Assembly: GCA_022749755.1 (NCBI GenBank)
Contig: CM040453.1
Coordinates: 13,897,368-13,961,367 of the forward strand
Source of the DNA: Azadirachta indica
Lineage: Eukaryota; Streptophyta; Magnoliopsida; Sapindales; Meliaceae
Direction: 5' to 3'
Length of the DNA stretch: 64,000 nt
Shown here: positions 53,458 to 64,000 of the stretch, in pieces
Position numbering within the stretch: position 1 is the stretch's first letter
Layout: each line of letters begins with the position of its first letter
Position numbers and translations under genes: made by a program
Notes under the pieces: model-generated
Seen by the model: the letters and a program-made list of their open reading frames with translations, nothing else
Databases searched by the model: none
Told to the model about the DNA's origin: nothing

Positions 53458-54635
53458 GGGTTTTTAACACACACCTCCCCTGAGGTTTTAAATTTCAACA
53501 CTTAGACGAAAGGTTTAAGGAAATACACACTTACCTCTCCTAAACCATTAGTTGACCATCTAATTTTATTTATATAATTATAATACCCTTAATTTCATAG
53601 TAAAGTATAAGAAATTTAATTTGTATGTAATCAAAAATAATTTTAATTTATATTTATTTAAAAATTAGAAATTTAATTAATGATAATTTAATTTGTGATT
53701 TTAACACTTAAATGAAAATTTTAAGAAAAGATACACTTACCTCACTTAAACTGTCAATTGATCATGTATTTTCACTTAAAATAACTATAATACCCTTAAT
53801 TGCTTCAAAATAAAGTTTAAGAAACTCAATTTTAATTTATTTGATGTTCAAAAAATTAAAATAATTAAAATTTTGATTAATGATAATTATAATTTATATT
53901 CATTTAATATTTTTTTAAATTAAAAATTTATTTAATGATATTTAAAATTAATAATTTAGCCATAATGATATTTTTTTAAATTTTTTGTTGTTGTGTAATT
54001 TCATCAAATTTTTTATATAAATCCAAAAGTTTACATTTGTTTTACGAGTCATAAGATTGATATTGAAGTGTGAATTTAATATGAATATGTATGACATAAA
54101 TCTTGTATTAAAGTGTTTTTGTAAGAAGAGTGAGATTGATAAACTTCTTAAATTGTTTAGTGAAATAAAAAAATATAGTTCATTGTTGGAAAATTTGCAA
54201 AAGAGGGAAGTAAGAAAGGCGGTTTTGCATATTAGAATTTAAGATTTGAATAAATATGATATATAAATAAAAATTAAATTTTTATTTTGAGTAAATATTA
54301 AATAAATGTAAAATAAAATTATCAAGTTAAATTATCATTAATTAAATTCTTAATTTCAATAAATATTAAATATACGTAAACTAAAATCGTAAATTAAATT
54401 ATCATTAATTAAATTTTTAATTTTTAAATAAATATAAATTAAAATTATTTTTGATTATATATAAATTAAATTTCTTATACTTTACTTTGAAATTAAGATA
54501 TTATAATCATATAATTAAAATTAGATGGTCAACTAATGATACAGAAAAGATAAGTATATTTTTTCTTAAATTTTGCATTTAAATGTTAAAATTTTAAAAC
54601 TCACGGAGGTTTGTGTTAAAATCCCTATATATAAA
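53448..54635. mobile_element. Mutator-like terminal-inverted-repeat element (non-autonomous), with target duplications
   Basis: The element covers 53458-54625 (1,168 bp). Its left end starts GGGTTTTTAACACACACCTC, and the right end read on the minus strand starts GGGATTTTAACACAAACCTC. The two arms stay similar for about 240 bp (53458-53700 against 54625-54381), with shared blocks such as TTAGTTGACCATCTAATTTT and AGTAAAGTATAAGAAATTTA. Flanks TATTTATAAA (53448-53457) and TATATATAAA (54626-54635) agree at 9 of 10 bases, a 10-bp target duplication. Long arms and a 9-11 bp duplication fit MULE elements. A second, degenerate copy of the left arm lies inside at about 53698-53930. No transposase is encoded; the 61-codon frame at 54057-54242 is not recognisable. 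Confidence 0.82.
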
Positions 54636-54742
54636 TAAAAATCTTTCCTTTCACCCGGTAGCTTCGGTTTTGGAGCTGGAATTTCAAAAAGCAGGCTTCG
54701 TACCTCCTTTTGCGAAATATTTTATAAAAATATATATAAAAA
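54625..54742 (+). promoter_or_regulatory. Candidate TATA sequences of the APRL7-like gene at the element edge
   Basis: TATATATAAATA at 54626-54637 coincides with the right target duplication. A second candidate, ATATATATAAAAAAGG, sits near 54728-54743. The start codon is at 54925. Which one is used cannot be told from sequence. Confidence 0.35.
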
Positions 54743-54924
54743 AGGGGAAATATTTTGCTAGCTAGCTAATCAATCAATCCATCACCCAACATACCGAACA
54801 AAAACTGAAAACTATTTCTGGGAGTTGTTGTTCATCTGCACATCTACCTTTTTCGTCTTGTGTTTTCTTTGTTGCCCATTTTGTCCTCTGCGTTCTTGTC
54901 AATTCCCTTGTCGTGCCCCTCTCA

Positions 54925-57900
54925 ATGGTTTCTTCTTCTTCATTTTGTCGTTTAATTTTGTTTCTTAATGTTTTTCTTTTAATACGGTTTGGTTCATCTG
55001 CGTATTTGTCTTCGCGAGATTCAGAGGTGTTTCTTAATAGTCTTCAATCGCGGTGTCCGCTTGGGATCTCCCCAAATCCTCCAATCGAGGTATGCATTAT
55101 TAATTTGTTTTTGGGTTAATTTTACATGTGGTTTTGTTTTAATTTATTTTGATTAATTTGTAGCCGGTTTTGGATTAATTGGTTCTTGATCTTTTATCTG
55201 ATTTGTCGATTTGAAGGGTTTTTGGGTTTGTATTTGATCTGGTTGGTTGATTTTGGTTTCTGGGTATTTGTTAATTGTTATGTATGTTTAGGGTTTCTGG
55301 TTGAAAGGTTTCGTTTTGATTGTCTGCGATAGGGTTTGTTTTGTGGAAATTCTAGAGATTCAAATTAAAAGGTTGATTTGTTGACTTTGAGGAGTATTTG
55401 CGTGTGTTGGTATAACGAAAGTGAAATATTTTTCTGCAATAAGTGGAAAAAGAAAATCAAGGTGGACAATTGATTTGATATTTGTTTGAATTTGGGGTTT
55501 TTGATAGCTATCAAATCTTATTTTAGAATGTTTCATTTTTAATATTTTCCATGAAGAAGCAGAATCAAGTATGATGAGGATAAGCTACAAAATGGTTCTT
55601 GAAAATTGCTAGGCAGGACTAAAGGATAAACCTTTATTAAAAATTTTGACTGGGGTATGTTGTATGGTGACCAGTGGCTATGAGTCAAAAGACTTTTTGA
55701 GAACCAAGTAATATTTACATCTGTAGTATTAGCTATAAGCAGCAACCTTTATGTCAAAGGTGCGATCTTCAAGCAAAAGTTTTTGAGACGTTTTCTAGGT
55801 ACATGTTCTACGTTTGTTGGCATTGTAAATTTCTGGTGAAATCATGACTGCGTGTTTATCCAAAATTGACATAACTGTATGGTACATATATGTTTTCGAC
55901 CAATATATTTGGAACTCTTGCATGTCAGTGTGGTGTCAGTGTGTGGTGCTTGTATTTGTCGCCTGATTATTATGGATGTTTATTAACATACACTTTTTAC
56001 AAAGAATGTACGTTAACACACTCAAAATGCTGTTAGTGTATTCACACAGTGACATTTACATTCTGCAACCACTTTACATTCTTTCTTTTCTTTCGAAGTG
56101 CAAACAGTATGTCGGTTCTTTTATCTGATTCCTCTTACAAATACGAAGAATCTCATTTAAAATACTGAATCAACACTTTCTGACATAAATTTGTTCTTGA
56201 TATGTGTCATATGTGAGGAATATCTGCTTTTGGTTTTAGGACTATGATTTCTTCTATTTCAGAGTCCATTTATTCGTAGTCTATATCCGTTGCTTCTGTA
56301 TTGGAAAACATGGGAGTTTGATTCTATGCTTTTTTGTTTGAGACATGAGGCCTGGTCGGAAAACTTGTGCATGGTTTTGATGCTTCTGACAGTCATATTT
56401 AAGAGTGTTTGCAACCTATGTCTTGGCCATTTTGAGAGTTTCTACCTTTCTCATATTTATGCTTTGTATTTTACTTATTGACCCCCACCGAGATGTCACA
56501 AATTTAGTTACTAATAGAATGAGGGGTTAAAACACTGAACTTATATTTGTGAGGCATGCATGCCCTATCAGATGATTGAAAGTTATTTGTGAAAAAGAAA
56601 AAACAGAGGGTTATGGTGTATGTACATGCTATGGGGAAATTAATAAGAAGTTCGACCATAAGTATGGTAGAAATCTTTTATAATTAATATTTTTATTTTA
56701 CATTTTATATGCTGCTTATTTCATTGACTGGATTCTTTTCCTTCTGAAATTTGGTTTTTACTGTGTAGTCACAAGACAGGGCAACTGTAAATTGTTTTCT
56801 CTGATATCTGTGACTCATCAAGTTTATCTCTGTGATCATGTATGCTCCCAATCAGATGCAACCAAGGAGAAGCATTATGCTATAGATTACTATGTAAATT
56901 TAAGTTAATAAATTTAGGATTTATGGGTATTTTTGTGCAAAGTCAAAATCATAATTTATACAATTTTTTCTTAGTTAGTGATATTTCATGGTTTATTTGA
57001 GTTATTAGGTCCTTTATTTGATTTCTGGATCTTCAGTTAGGTTTAGCCCATTAAGAGTTCTAATTCCTTTGGTTTCAGAAACCCTACTTGTTGATCTCCC
57101 ACCCGTTTCCCCTTTGTTGCTCCAATAGTTTTTTTGTTTAGTCAATCCGCCGGTGCCCCAATTTTTCGGAGTTAGCCAGCCTCTTGATTGAAAGTTTATC
57201 TTCAATAGAGAACTATGTGGTAGTAACACGTTTTTCCTTCATTCTGGGCAATACCTGGCTATCTCTTTTTACCAAGCCACTTCTGTTCTGTAGTTTCTGA
57301 ATCTTTGTACTATGGTTTGCATCCTAATCAATGTTAAATATAATGATTTTGCGCATGTTAAAGTAATGAATGCTACCTGTGTGTAAAGAAATTATGCAAC
57401 TAAAATCTAAGCTTGCCTTCTAAGTTCTTGCCTCTCTTTATTGCAATATCTTTATTGATATTTTTGTTCCTTTAATCTTCTTTTTGTTACCTTTCTGTTC
57501 TCTCCTACAACTTTTGGGTAAATGATTATGAGAATACATAAGATTGGTTTTAAAATTTCCTAAACTTGAAAGACCTTTTGGTACTGAGTGAAAGAATTTT
57601 GTGAAAATAATATATATTTCTGACTTGCTTCATGCAGGTGGATGGGGAATTCCTGGACAGAGCTTTGACTTCAAAACAGAAAAATGCATATGCCTCTGTA
57701 CTCTTTTATGCTTCCTGGTGCCCATTTTCTCGCAGTGTGCATCCAAAGTTTGAAACTCTTAGTTCCATGTTCCCACAAATGGAACATTATGCAGTTGAAC
57801 AATCATCAGCCCTGCCAAGGTTTGTACTTGACCTGTTTCCAATATTATGCATTTATAATGTGTTCTATGACGAATTCCCACTTGCACTCTTCGTTTGCTG

Positions 57901-59306
57901 GACTGGGGAAATGATAATCCTGTAGGAAGATCAAAGTTTCTGTTGGGTTTGGACTTATTATATGATTTCATAAGCCATTCTGCTTGAATTCAAATTGTGA
58001 TGGTCTGGTGATTGTTGTGATGGTGTTATTGAACTTTGCCCCACATATATAGGATCCTGATCAAATGTGGTAGGAAGGCATTTTTGAGAAAGAATTCTAT
58101 CTAATGCTGTTATGTCATATTTTCTGTTACACATGCATATATGCATGCCTGTAATTGTGGATGATACCTCTCTATATGTTAAAAAGGGGAAAGAAAGAGG
58201 ATGAATTTGAATTTATTGCTCTGCTTACTTAATTTGGTCCCTCTTTAACTTCTACAAGAAGCAGGGTCCACTTTTACTAGAATCGCCTCACTGGAGATTT
58301 TTGCAGTTTTATTTAACATTATTGTTGGGTGTAAACCACTCATTAAGAATCCCAAGTTAAATATGAATTTCTGTATCAGCAGGATATTAATCTTCTTTTA
58401 ACTAGTCCTGTCTGCTCATATCAATGTTGCGCCTTTTTTTTTTTTTCTGGCAGTATATTTTCAAGATATGGAATCCATAGCCTGCCCTCAATTTTATTGG
58501 TGAACCAAACATCAAGGTTGCGATATCATGGTCCAAAAGATCTCAATTCCCTTGTGCAATTTTATAAGAAAACCACAGGTAAAGGTCTCTTTCTATCTGG
58601 TGCCAGAGAATGCACGGCCTGAGCTCTGTAACATTTTCTTTTGGCTTCTACCTTTAAAGAATTGATCTCAAGAGCTAAATGAAGTTGGATGATAGATAAG
58701 ACTAGTTGCTGCCGGTTAATGAAACAGCCCTCATGGAACCTAAAAGATTTTGGTCCTTTAAGCTGTCATCACATATATAAGATGCTCAGTTTCTCATGAT
58801 TGAACAAAGTTTGTGAAATCAGGCTGATAAATAACTTTAAGTTCTGTGCACATCTTCACATCCCTATTTATGTTTCAGGATTTCAACCACTGGAGTATTT
58901 TGCGGAAGATGAATCGATCAGCTTGGGGGGCAATGATGGATTGATCGTGCACTCATGGAATCTTTTATCAATGAGGGAGATGATCCAAAGAGAACCCTAC
59001 TTGGTTTTTGCTGTATTGGTCCTGTGTTTAAGGGTGCTTATATGCATATTCCCAGAAGTGTTATCTCGTCTGAAAGCATTCTGGGTTTCATACATTCCTC
59101 ATTTAAACTTGGAAATATTCGGCGAGACAAGCCAATTACTTGGGCGTGCCCTGCATATGATCGATGTGAGGAGGGTTTGGACTAAACTGAGACTCTGTAA
59201 GACCAGGAACTTCCATGAAAGTGCAAAGAATGCCCGAGTTTGGGCTTCTTCCCTGGCTTCAGTCTCACTGGGTGAATCTTCATCATCTAGGTCATCATCA
59301 TCCTAA
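54925..59306 (+). CDS. APRL7: 5'-adenylylsulfate reductase-like protein (APRL5/7 type), thioredoxin-fold membrane protein
   Basis: Related to the thioredoxin-like half of APS reductase but not expected to reduce APS; the function of APRL proteins is not established. Exons: 54925-55089, 57638-57819, 58454-58578 and 58879-59306; 299 residues. A signal peptide covers about residues 1-26 (LILFLNVFLLIRFGSSA). The thioredoxin-like domain runs from about 56 to 160. The active-site position reads WCPFS (Cys83 and Ser86) instead of CxxC, with the cis-Pro loop HSLPSILLVN further on. A hydrophobic segment in the last exon (PYLVFAVLVLCLRVLICIF) is a likely membrane span, and the tail is Ser-rich (SSSSRSSSS). 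Intron 1 is long (2.5 kb). The start was chosen as the first ATG before the signal peptide. Confidence 0.92.
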
Positions 59307-62161
59307 GATGGGAACTCAGCTACAAAAGTGCGGTGAGTCGAGTCGAGTGGAGAATAGACAGAGGCATATTAATCAGATATTGTACTACATACGCTACAGA
59401 CTGACAGTGACAATGGTGGGATGGGTGAGTATTGTGTCTTCTTTCCCTTGTTTGATGTTCGTCAAAAGTTTTCATTAATAGTGATGATAGGCGAAGATGA
59501 AGCTGAGGGTGTCTGTTGTTTTATGTTGGGGCCTTTTTGTGAAGGGAAAGCAAATGAGCATGTAAATTTGAGAACAGCTTTCTTTTTTGTGTATATTGTT
59601 TTGTCACGAGCAGCAGGAGAAGGAACTTACTTTTACAGATCATCAGATCAGTTCAATGTAATCTTTATTTACTAATCTCACTTTCTCAGAGTCAACACAC
59701 ACATGCGCACACATACACATACATTTAACATGTCTCATAAAATAAATTCAAACACTTTGTTTTTATTAAATTCTTGTAAGATATATTTTATAAGATGAAC
59801 TATACCACTTAATAAAACAAGTTTAACTTTATAAAAATTACATTTTTTAAAGGACTATGAAATTATAATATTAAGAAAAAAAAAAGATCTCGCTAAAACA
59901 GAAGAAAAAATAACAATTATGCTTCTTGTTGTTAGTACTTGGAAACCAACAATATCTTAATAAAATACCAAAAAATTGGAAGCTAAAATCTTTGTTGTTG
60001 AAGAAGTTATTGACAATAAAAATGATAATTAATGTTGTTGTATGCGTAATGTTCATTCTAAACTTGTTTGCATAATCTTATTTAATTAATTCTTTGTTTC
60101 TACTTCAACTAATACAAATCCAAGAATCTTTTCAATCTAACCCTCTATTGATCAAACTATTTAGTAGTATGTGACGAATGAGACCTATATTTGCTGTTTA
60201 TAATTTAATATTATTGTGTTTACATCTATTGCATGATGATGTCTAAATAATATTAAATTATCTATTTCTGTTAAATCTAAAAAAAAAAAAATTGAATATT
60301 ATGTTAGTGTATTGACTAAATTCATTACAAAACAACATGATGTCTTGTATTGTAATAAAAATTATTTATATTACATTTACTTACCATAAATTTCTAATTT
60401 GAATTATCTTTTTTTTAAAAAAAAAAAATATTTTAGTAAAAATGTATAGGTGATAAGGTGAAGAATATCTCTAGTCAAAATGGTAATTACCTCACTATCA
60501 AGATTTTGCTATAGCAAGAGTTGGTACATTTTATGTAGACATATATCTCCACTATGCCGCAATAGAATAGATTTTTAGTCCCATAAATTTCTAATCACAA
60601 TATAATAGTAATTCAAAGAATAAAAATCAAATTAAAAGAGGTGAGGGCACATATGTCTTTTCGGCCAAGAAGGGTAAGGAGGTAATTTTACAAGAATGTA
60701 AGCATCTTAACAGAACGAACTATAATTTTTTTAAGAGGAGAGGGTGAGAAAAAGTCAAATAAAGATACCAAGCCGTGGACAGTCGTAATGTAGAGGTAAA
60801 GTGTGGGAAGCTAACACTTTCACAAAATTTCTTTCTTTTTTTTATTATTTGTGTCATTATCATTCCAAGCAAACTCTTACAAGCAACTAAACCTACACTC
60901 TTTTTCTTTTTCCCTTTTCCCTCCATGACAATGTTTTAAGAATCTCTTCTATTTTTCTTTCTTACAGAATAAAAGTTTCTTTTTTTTCCTTTCTTTTGTT
61001 TTTAACATATTTAATTGTTAAATTATTAAATCAATAATATTAATTACAAACAAAAAAAAAACTAAAATTGTGATGATCTTAATTTCTCAAATTATAAATT
61101 ATAGATTGTAAATTCTTTTACAAGTTAACACAAAACGCTTTAATTAAAAAATTTCAAAAAAAAAAAAAAAAAAAAAAAAAGCTCAATGATTATATTCTTA
61201 TTGTTGGTGTAAATTAGAAGGATCCAATTCTATGAATTGAATGTGCAAGTACCTTTAATAACAAGATTCCAAATCTAAAATTCATGTATAATGCCATTTA
61301 AGTTAGATGGTAAGAGAATATTCTTTCCATGAGAAGAAAACATGCTCAAATCTTGTCATAAGCAGAATTCTCCTTCAACAGTTGTATTGTGGGATTCTTA
61401 TTGATATATAAATTAATATCTATTTATTAAGTATTGTAAAATTTTCACTAATATGTAGATAGATATATGTTTATTAAATGGTGTGGAATTCTTACTTATA
61501 CGTAAATAAATATTTATCTTTTAATAATTAATAATACGTAGATAGTGTATAAATATATGAGTTGTCTCACAATTGTCACACCCATCCTAAATTCTAGTAG
61601 ATATCTGATTGCAATATTAATAAATTGCGATACTAAAATTATTAAAAGAAGAATAATGTATGATTACAATGCAGTGAAGCAATTAGTAGGAAAGTTGCCA
61701 CTGTTGAATGTTCATAGAGAGGACAAAAGAGAACCCAAAGAAGAATTCTTACATCTTGATCACTTGCTTGTAGTTGAAAGTTATCCAAAGGGACAATGAG
61801 GTAATCAAAGTTGGGTTTTAATTTTTATTTATTTATTTAATTATTTAATTATTTAATTAAATTAAGAATTGAAAAGAAATATCTAGGCAATACTAGATGG
61901 GTCCCTCTTTTTGGACCACCCTTCATATTTCAATTGTCATCTTTAGAGAGGATAAGCTTTCAGTTTCTCATATTTTCTCTTACTAATTGCTTGATGGATT
62001 CAGTCTTCTTCCATTGATAGAGCAAGAGGACACCGTCCCTGGTGGCCTTCCTTTGCTCTTATTCCTTCAATTTCACCATCTGTGATCCAATAATTCACTT
62101 CTGAAAAATCCCACTTACAAAAACTCCTCTTTGATCCATTGCTAGGGAGAAAGAAATTAAG
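59307..62161. other. Intergenic region between APRL7-like and the final gene
   Basis: 59307 to about 59680 is the probable 3' UTR of the APRL gene. The rest is AT-rich with poly-A/T runs, the longest at about 61158-61180. An open frame at 61545-61799 has no recognisable domain. From about 61900 the sequence is the likely promoter and leader of the next gene, with AGAGAGGATAAGC (I-box type) at 61946. Confidence 0.6.
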
Positions 62162-63152
62162 ATGGATTATGAAGATGAGTGGGAGTTCCTTCCTGATCCA
62201 AGGTTTCTGGATTTTCCCGAGGATTCTCAGAAGAAAATTTTCTCGGGAAAAAAAAGGGGGTCGAATCCGAAAGGTGTTTTTGATATGAACTACTTCATGT
62301 GTCCTGAAGCATCAACACGGGATTCCAGCAAAGTTGCCAAGCAATTTGTTCCTGTTCCCATTCAGCTCGAGCCTGCAGCTGTTGTGAAGGGTTCTCAAGA
62401 TGATGACGAGCTGGTGACAAAAGAAATCATCAAGAAACCTGTTGATGTTACAGGCTTTGTTCCATCTGCAATCACTGAGAAGATCAAGGGATCTGATGCA
62501 GGATCCATTGAAACTGATCAGGATGCAGTTTCACAAGTTTTCTTCAAGAAAATGAAGGAAAATGAATTTGTCGACATGAAAATACTGGACTCCCCAAAGT
62601 CCCCGAGGAACATCATTCCTCAGGTTGATCAACCTGCTGCCCTGGAGAACATCAATCCCTGCTCTCCCAGGAAGAAGAAAAACAACAACAGCAACAACAG
62701 CAACATGGTTGATTTTGATGCTAGTAACAAAGATCAGGATAATCATGATCATGATGGTCAGATCAGCTGGGAAGAACACAACAATCTTGGCCTCAATTTA
62801 TGGAAGTGGAGCTTAACGGGAATCGGAGCCATCTGCTCTTTCGGTCTTGCTGCTGCTACCGTTTGTATCATCTTCTTGGGCAACAAACACCAGCAGCAGA
62901 ATCAGAAACTTCGATTCCAGATTTACTCAGATGACAAAAAGGTTCAGATTTCCAAAATTTCACACACCCACATAGCAATTTTGATTCCTTTTCAAGAATT
63001 CAACTCTCAAATTAACAATAATCATGCTATTGCAGAGAATGAAGCAGGTTGTGCAGCAAACAACAAAATTGAATGAAGCAATATCAGCAGTGAGAGGGGT
63101 TCCAATTACAAGAGCTCACATAACATATGGAGGATATTATGATTCACTTTGA
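62162..63152 (+). CDS. Single-pass membrane protein of unknown function (Arabidopsis AT5G18130-like)
   Basis: Exons: 62162-62941 and 63036-63152, in phase; 298 residues. The intron is small (94 bp) and reads open, so a naive frame continues to 63076 with a false tail. The spliced tail after DDKK reads RMKQVVQQTTKLNEAISAVR and ends ITRAHITYGGYYDSL, which looks conserved and coding. The N-terminus is acidic with aromatic residues (DEWEFLPDPRFLDF). The middle is polar with SPKSPR and an Asn run (about 174-181). One membrane span lies at about 217-239, so the N-terminal 215 residues and a short C-terminal tail face opposite sides. It resembles the Arabidopsis AT5G18130 product as I recall it; no biochemical function is known to me. 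Confidence 0.88.
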
Positions 63153-64000
63153 ATGATCAATTGAAGCCAAAGAATTTCTCTTTGATGAGTCTGCTTAGCC
63201 AAAATGGAAGAAGTTCTACAATATTGGTGTAGGATCCTTTATATTTTTGTAAATATTATATAAATTAAGGGCAAGAATCAATGTGGGCTATATGCTTGTG
63301 TAGATTCTGAATCATGTTTGTACTCAAGATTCTACCTTCTTGTTATGGTTTATGTTGAATACCTATTAAGAAAATTATTAGAAAGTAGTCCAAATTATGT
63401 GAATCTGCTTTTTTTTTTTTCGGGAATTTTCTTTCTTTTTGTGTTTGCTAATTAATCTCAATGAATTATCCAATAATCAATCACTAATTAATTAGATTAT
63501 GATGCTAGTCGCCATGGAATCAATATGATTGCGACAAGTGGCATGAAACAACTTTATGAGATTTTTTTTTTTTTTTTTTACAAAAGAAAAAAAACTAACG
63601 ATTGAATTTCTTCTTATAAGAGTGAAAGTAAGGTTTCTTCTAGACATAAGTCTTATAACTAAATTACCTTTATCAATATAGGTTTCTTCTAGACATAAAT
63701 ATTATAACTAAATCACCTTTATAAATATTGAATTTTGATAGATTAATATGTAATTTTATATTAAAGGGTATTTTAACTATTTAATAACAATTAGAAACTT
63801 ATGTAAAACAAATGGACAAACTATCATTACTAAAAAAATCATAAAAATTTAGGAACCTAGAAGCTACATCCCACTTGATTAGTATTTTATGTTGTCATTT
63901 TAGCTATGAATTAAATGTGCTAGGTGGCAAGAAGCTATTATTATATTAAATGTTGGTGAAAGTGTTAACTAAATGGTGGTTAAAATACCCTTATCTTCAC
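63153..64000. other. 3' flank of the final gene
   Basis: The 3' UTR runs to about 63370. After that comes AT-rich sequence with poly-T runs (63410, 63562) and one tandem duplication listed separately. No gene seen. Confidence 0.6.
63631..63728. repeat. 49-bp tandem duplication
   Basis: AGGTTTCTTCTAGACATAA begins at 63631 and again at 63680. Each copy then carries TTATAACTAAATyACCTTTA. There are a few substitutions between copies. Confidence 0.9.

Noticed and set aside
54057..54242. 61-codon frame inside the TIR element as a transposase remnant
   Set aside because: No zinc-finger or DDE-like motif is visible, and it is too short to assign.

Overview
The window is nuclear DNA of a dicot plant. 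It has an AT-rich background with many poly-A/T and AT microsatellites, intron-rich genes with GT-AG splice sites, and plant-type families: R2R3-MYB, AP2/ERF, nCBP, APR-like and type II GT47/O-fucosyltransferases. I see no bacterial, organellar or viral genes, no rRNA or tRNA, and no CRISPR. I cannot name the species from sequence alone.

Layout: (1) 1-4640, minus: an O-fucosyltransferase-family gene whose 3' end lies outside the window. (2) 5874-8759, minus: an exostosin (GT47) glycosyltransferase. (3) 8.8-16.5 kb: AT-rich intergenic DNA with little recognisable content. (4) 16531-17715, minus: a MYB5-type R2R3-MYB. (5) 17.9-23.5 kb: AT-rich DNA with two GC-richer islands, one resembling a promoter with no gene. 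(6) 23590-32985, plus: a complete 20-exon importin-5/KPNB3-type karyopherin. (7) 35149-35958, plus: a RAP2.11-type ERF. (8) 37672-40899, minus: a class II alpha-tubulin without Lys40. (9) About 43.8-44.2 kb, minus: a small unidentified spliced reading frame. (10) 44829-47384, plus: a CSD3-type Cu/Zn superoxide dismutase that ends before the peroxisomal tail known for CSD3. (11) 48400-51066, minus: nCBP, a class II eIF4E/4EHP. (12) 53458-54625: a Mutator-like terminal-inverted-repeat element with a near-perfect 10-bp target duplication, about 300 bp upstream of the next gene. (13) 54925-59306, plus: a 5'-adenylylsulfate reductase-like (APRL7-type) thioredoxin-fold membrane protein. (14) 62162-63152, plus: a single-pass membrane protein of unknown function.

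The coding models were assembled by hand from splice signals and reading-frame phase. The importin, tubulin, SOD, nCBP, APRL and membrane-protein models close in frame at lengths close to those I recall for the Arabidopsis proteins.

The genes are not an operon-like system; they are mostly housekeeping and regulatory genes in ancestral order. From memory, importin-RAP2.11-alpha-tubulin corresponds to the Arabidopsis chromosome 5 run around AT5G19780-AT5G19820, and SOD-nCBP-APRL7-membrane protein to AT5G18100-AT5G18130. The window would therefore join two blocks that are separate in Arabidopsis. I found no convincing new multi-gene system. The most interesting items are the missing peroxisomal signal on CSD3, the MULE-like element beside APRL7, a candidate ATG8-interacting motif in the last gene, the orphan promoter-like island near 20.7-21.0 kb, and the unidentified minus-strand frame near 44 kb.
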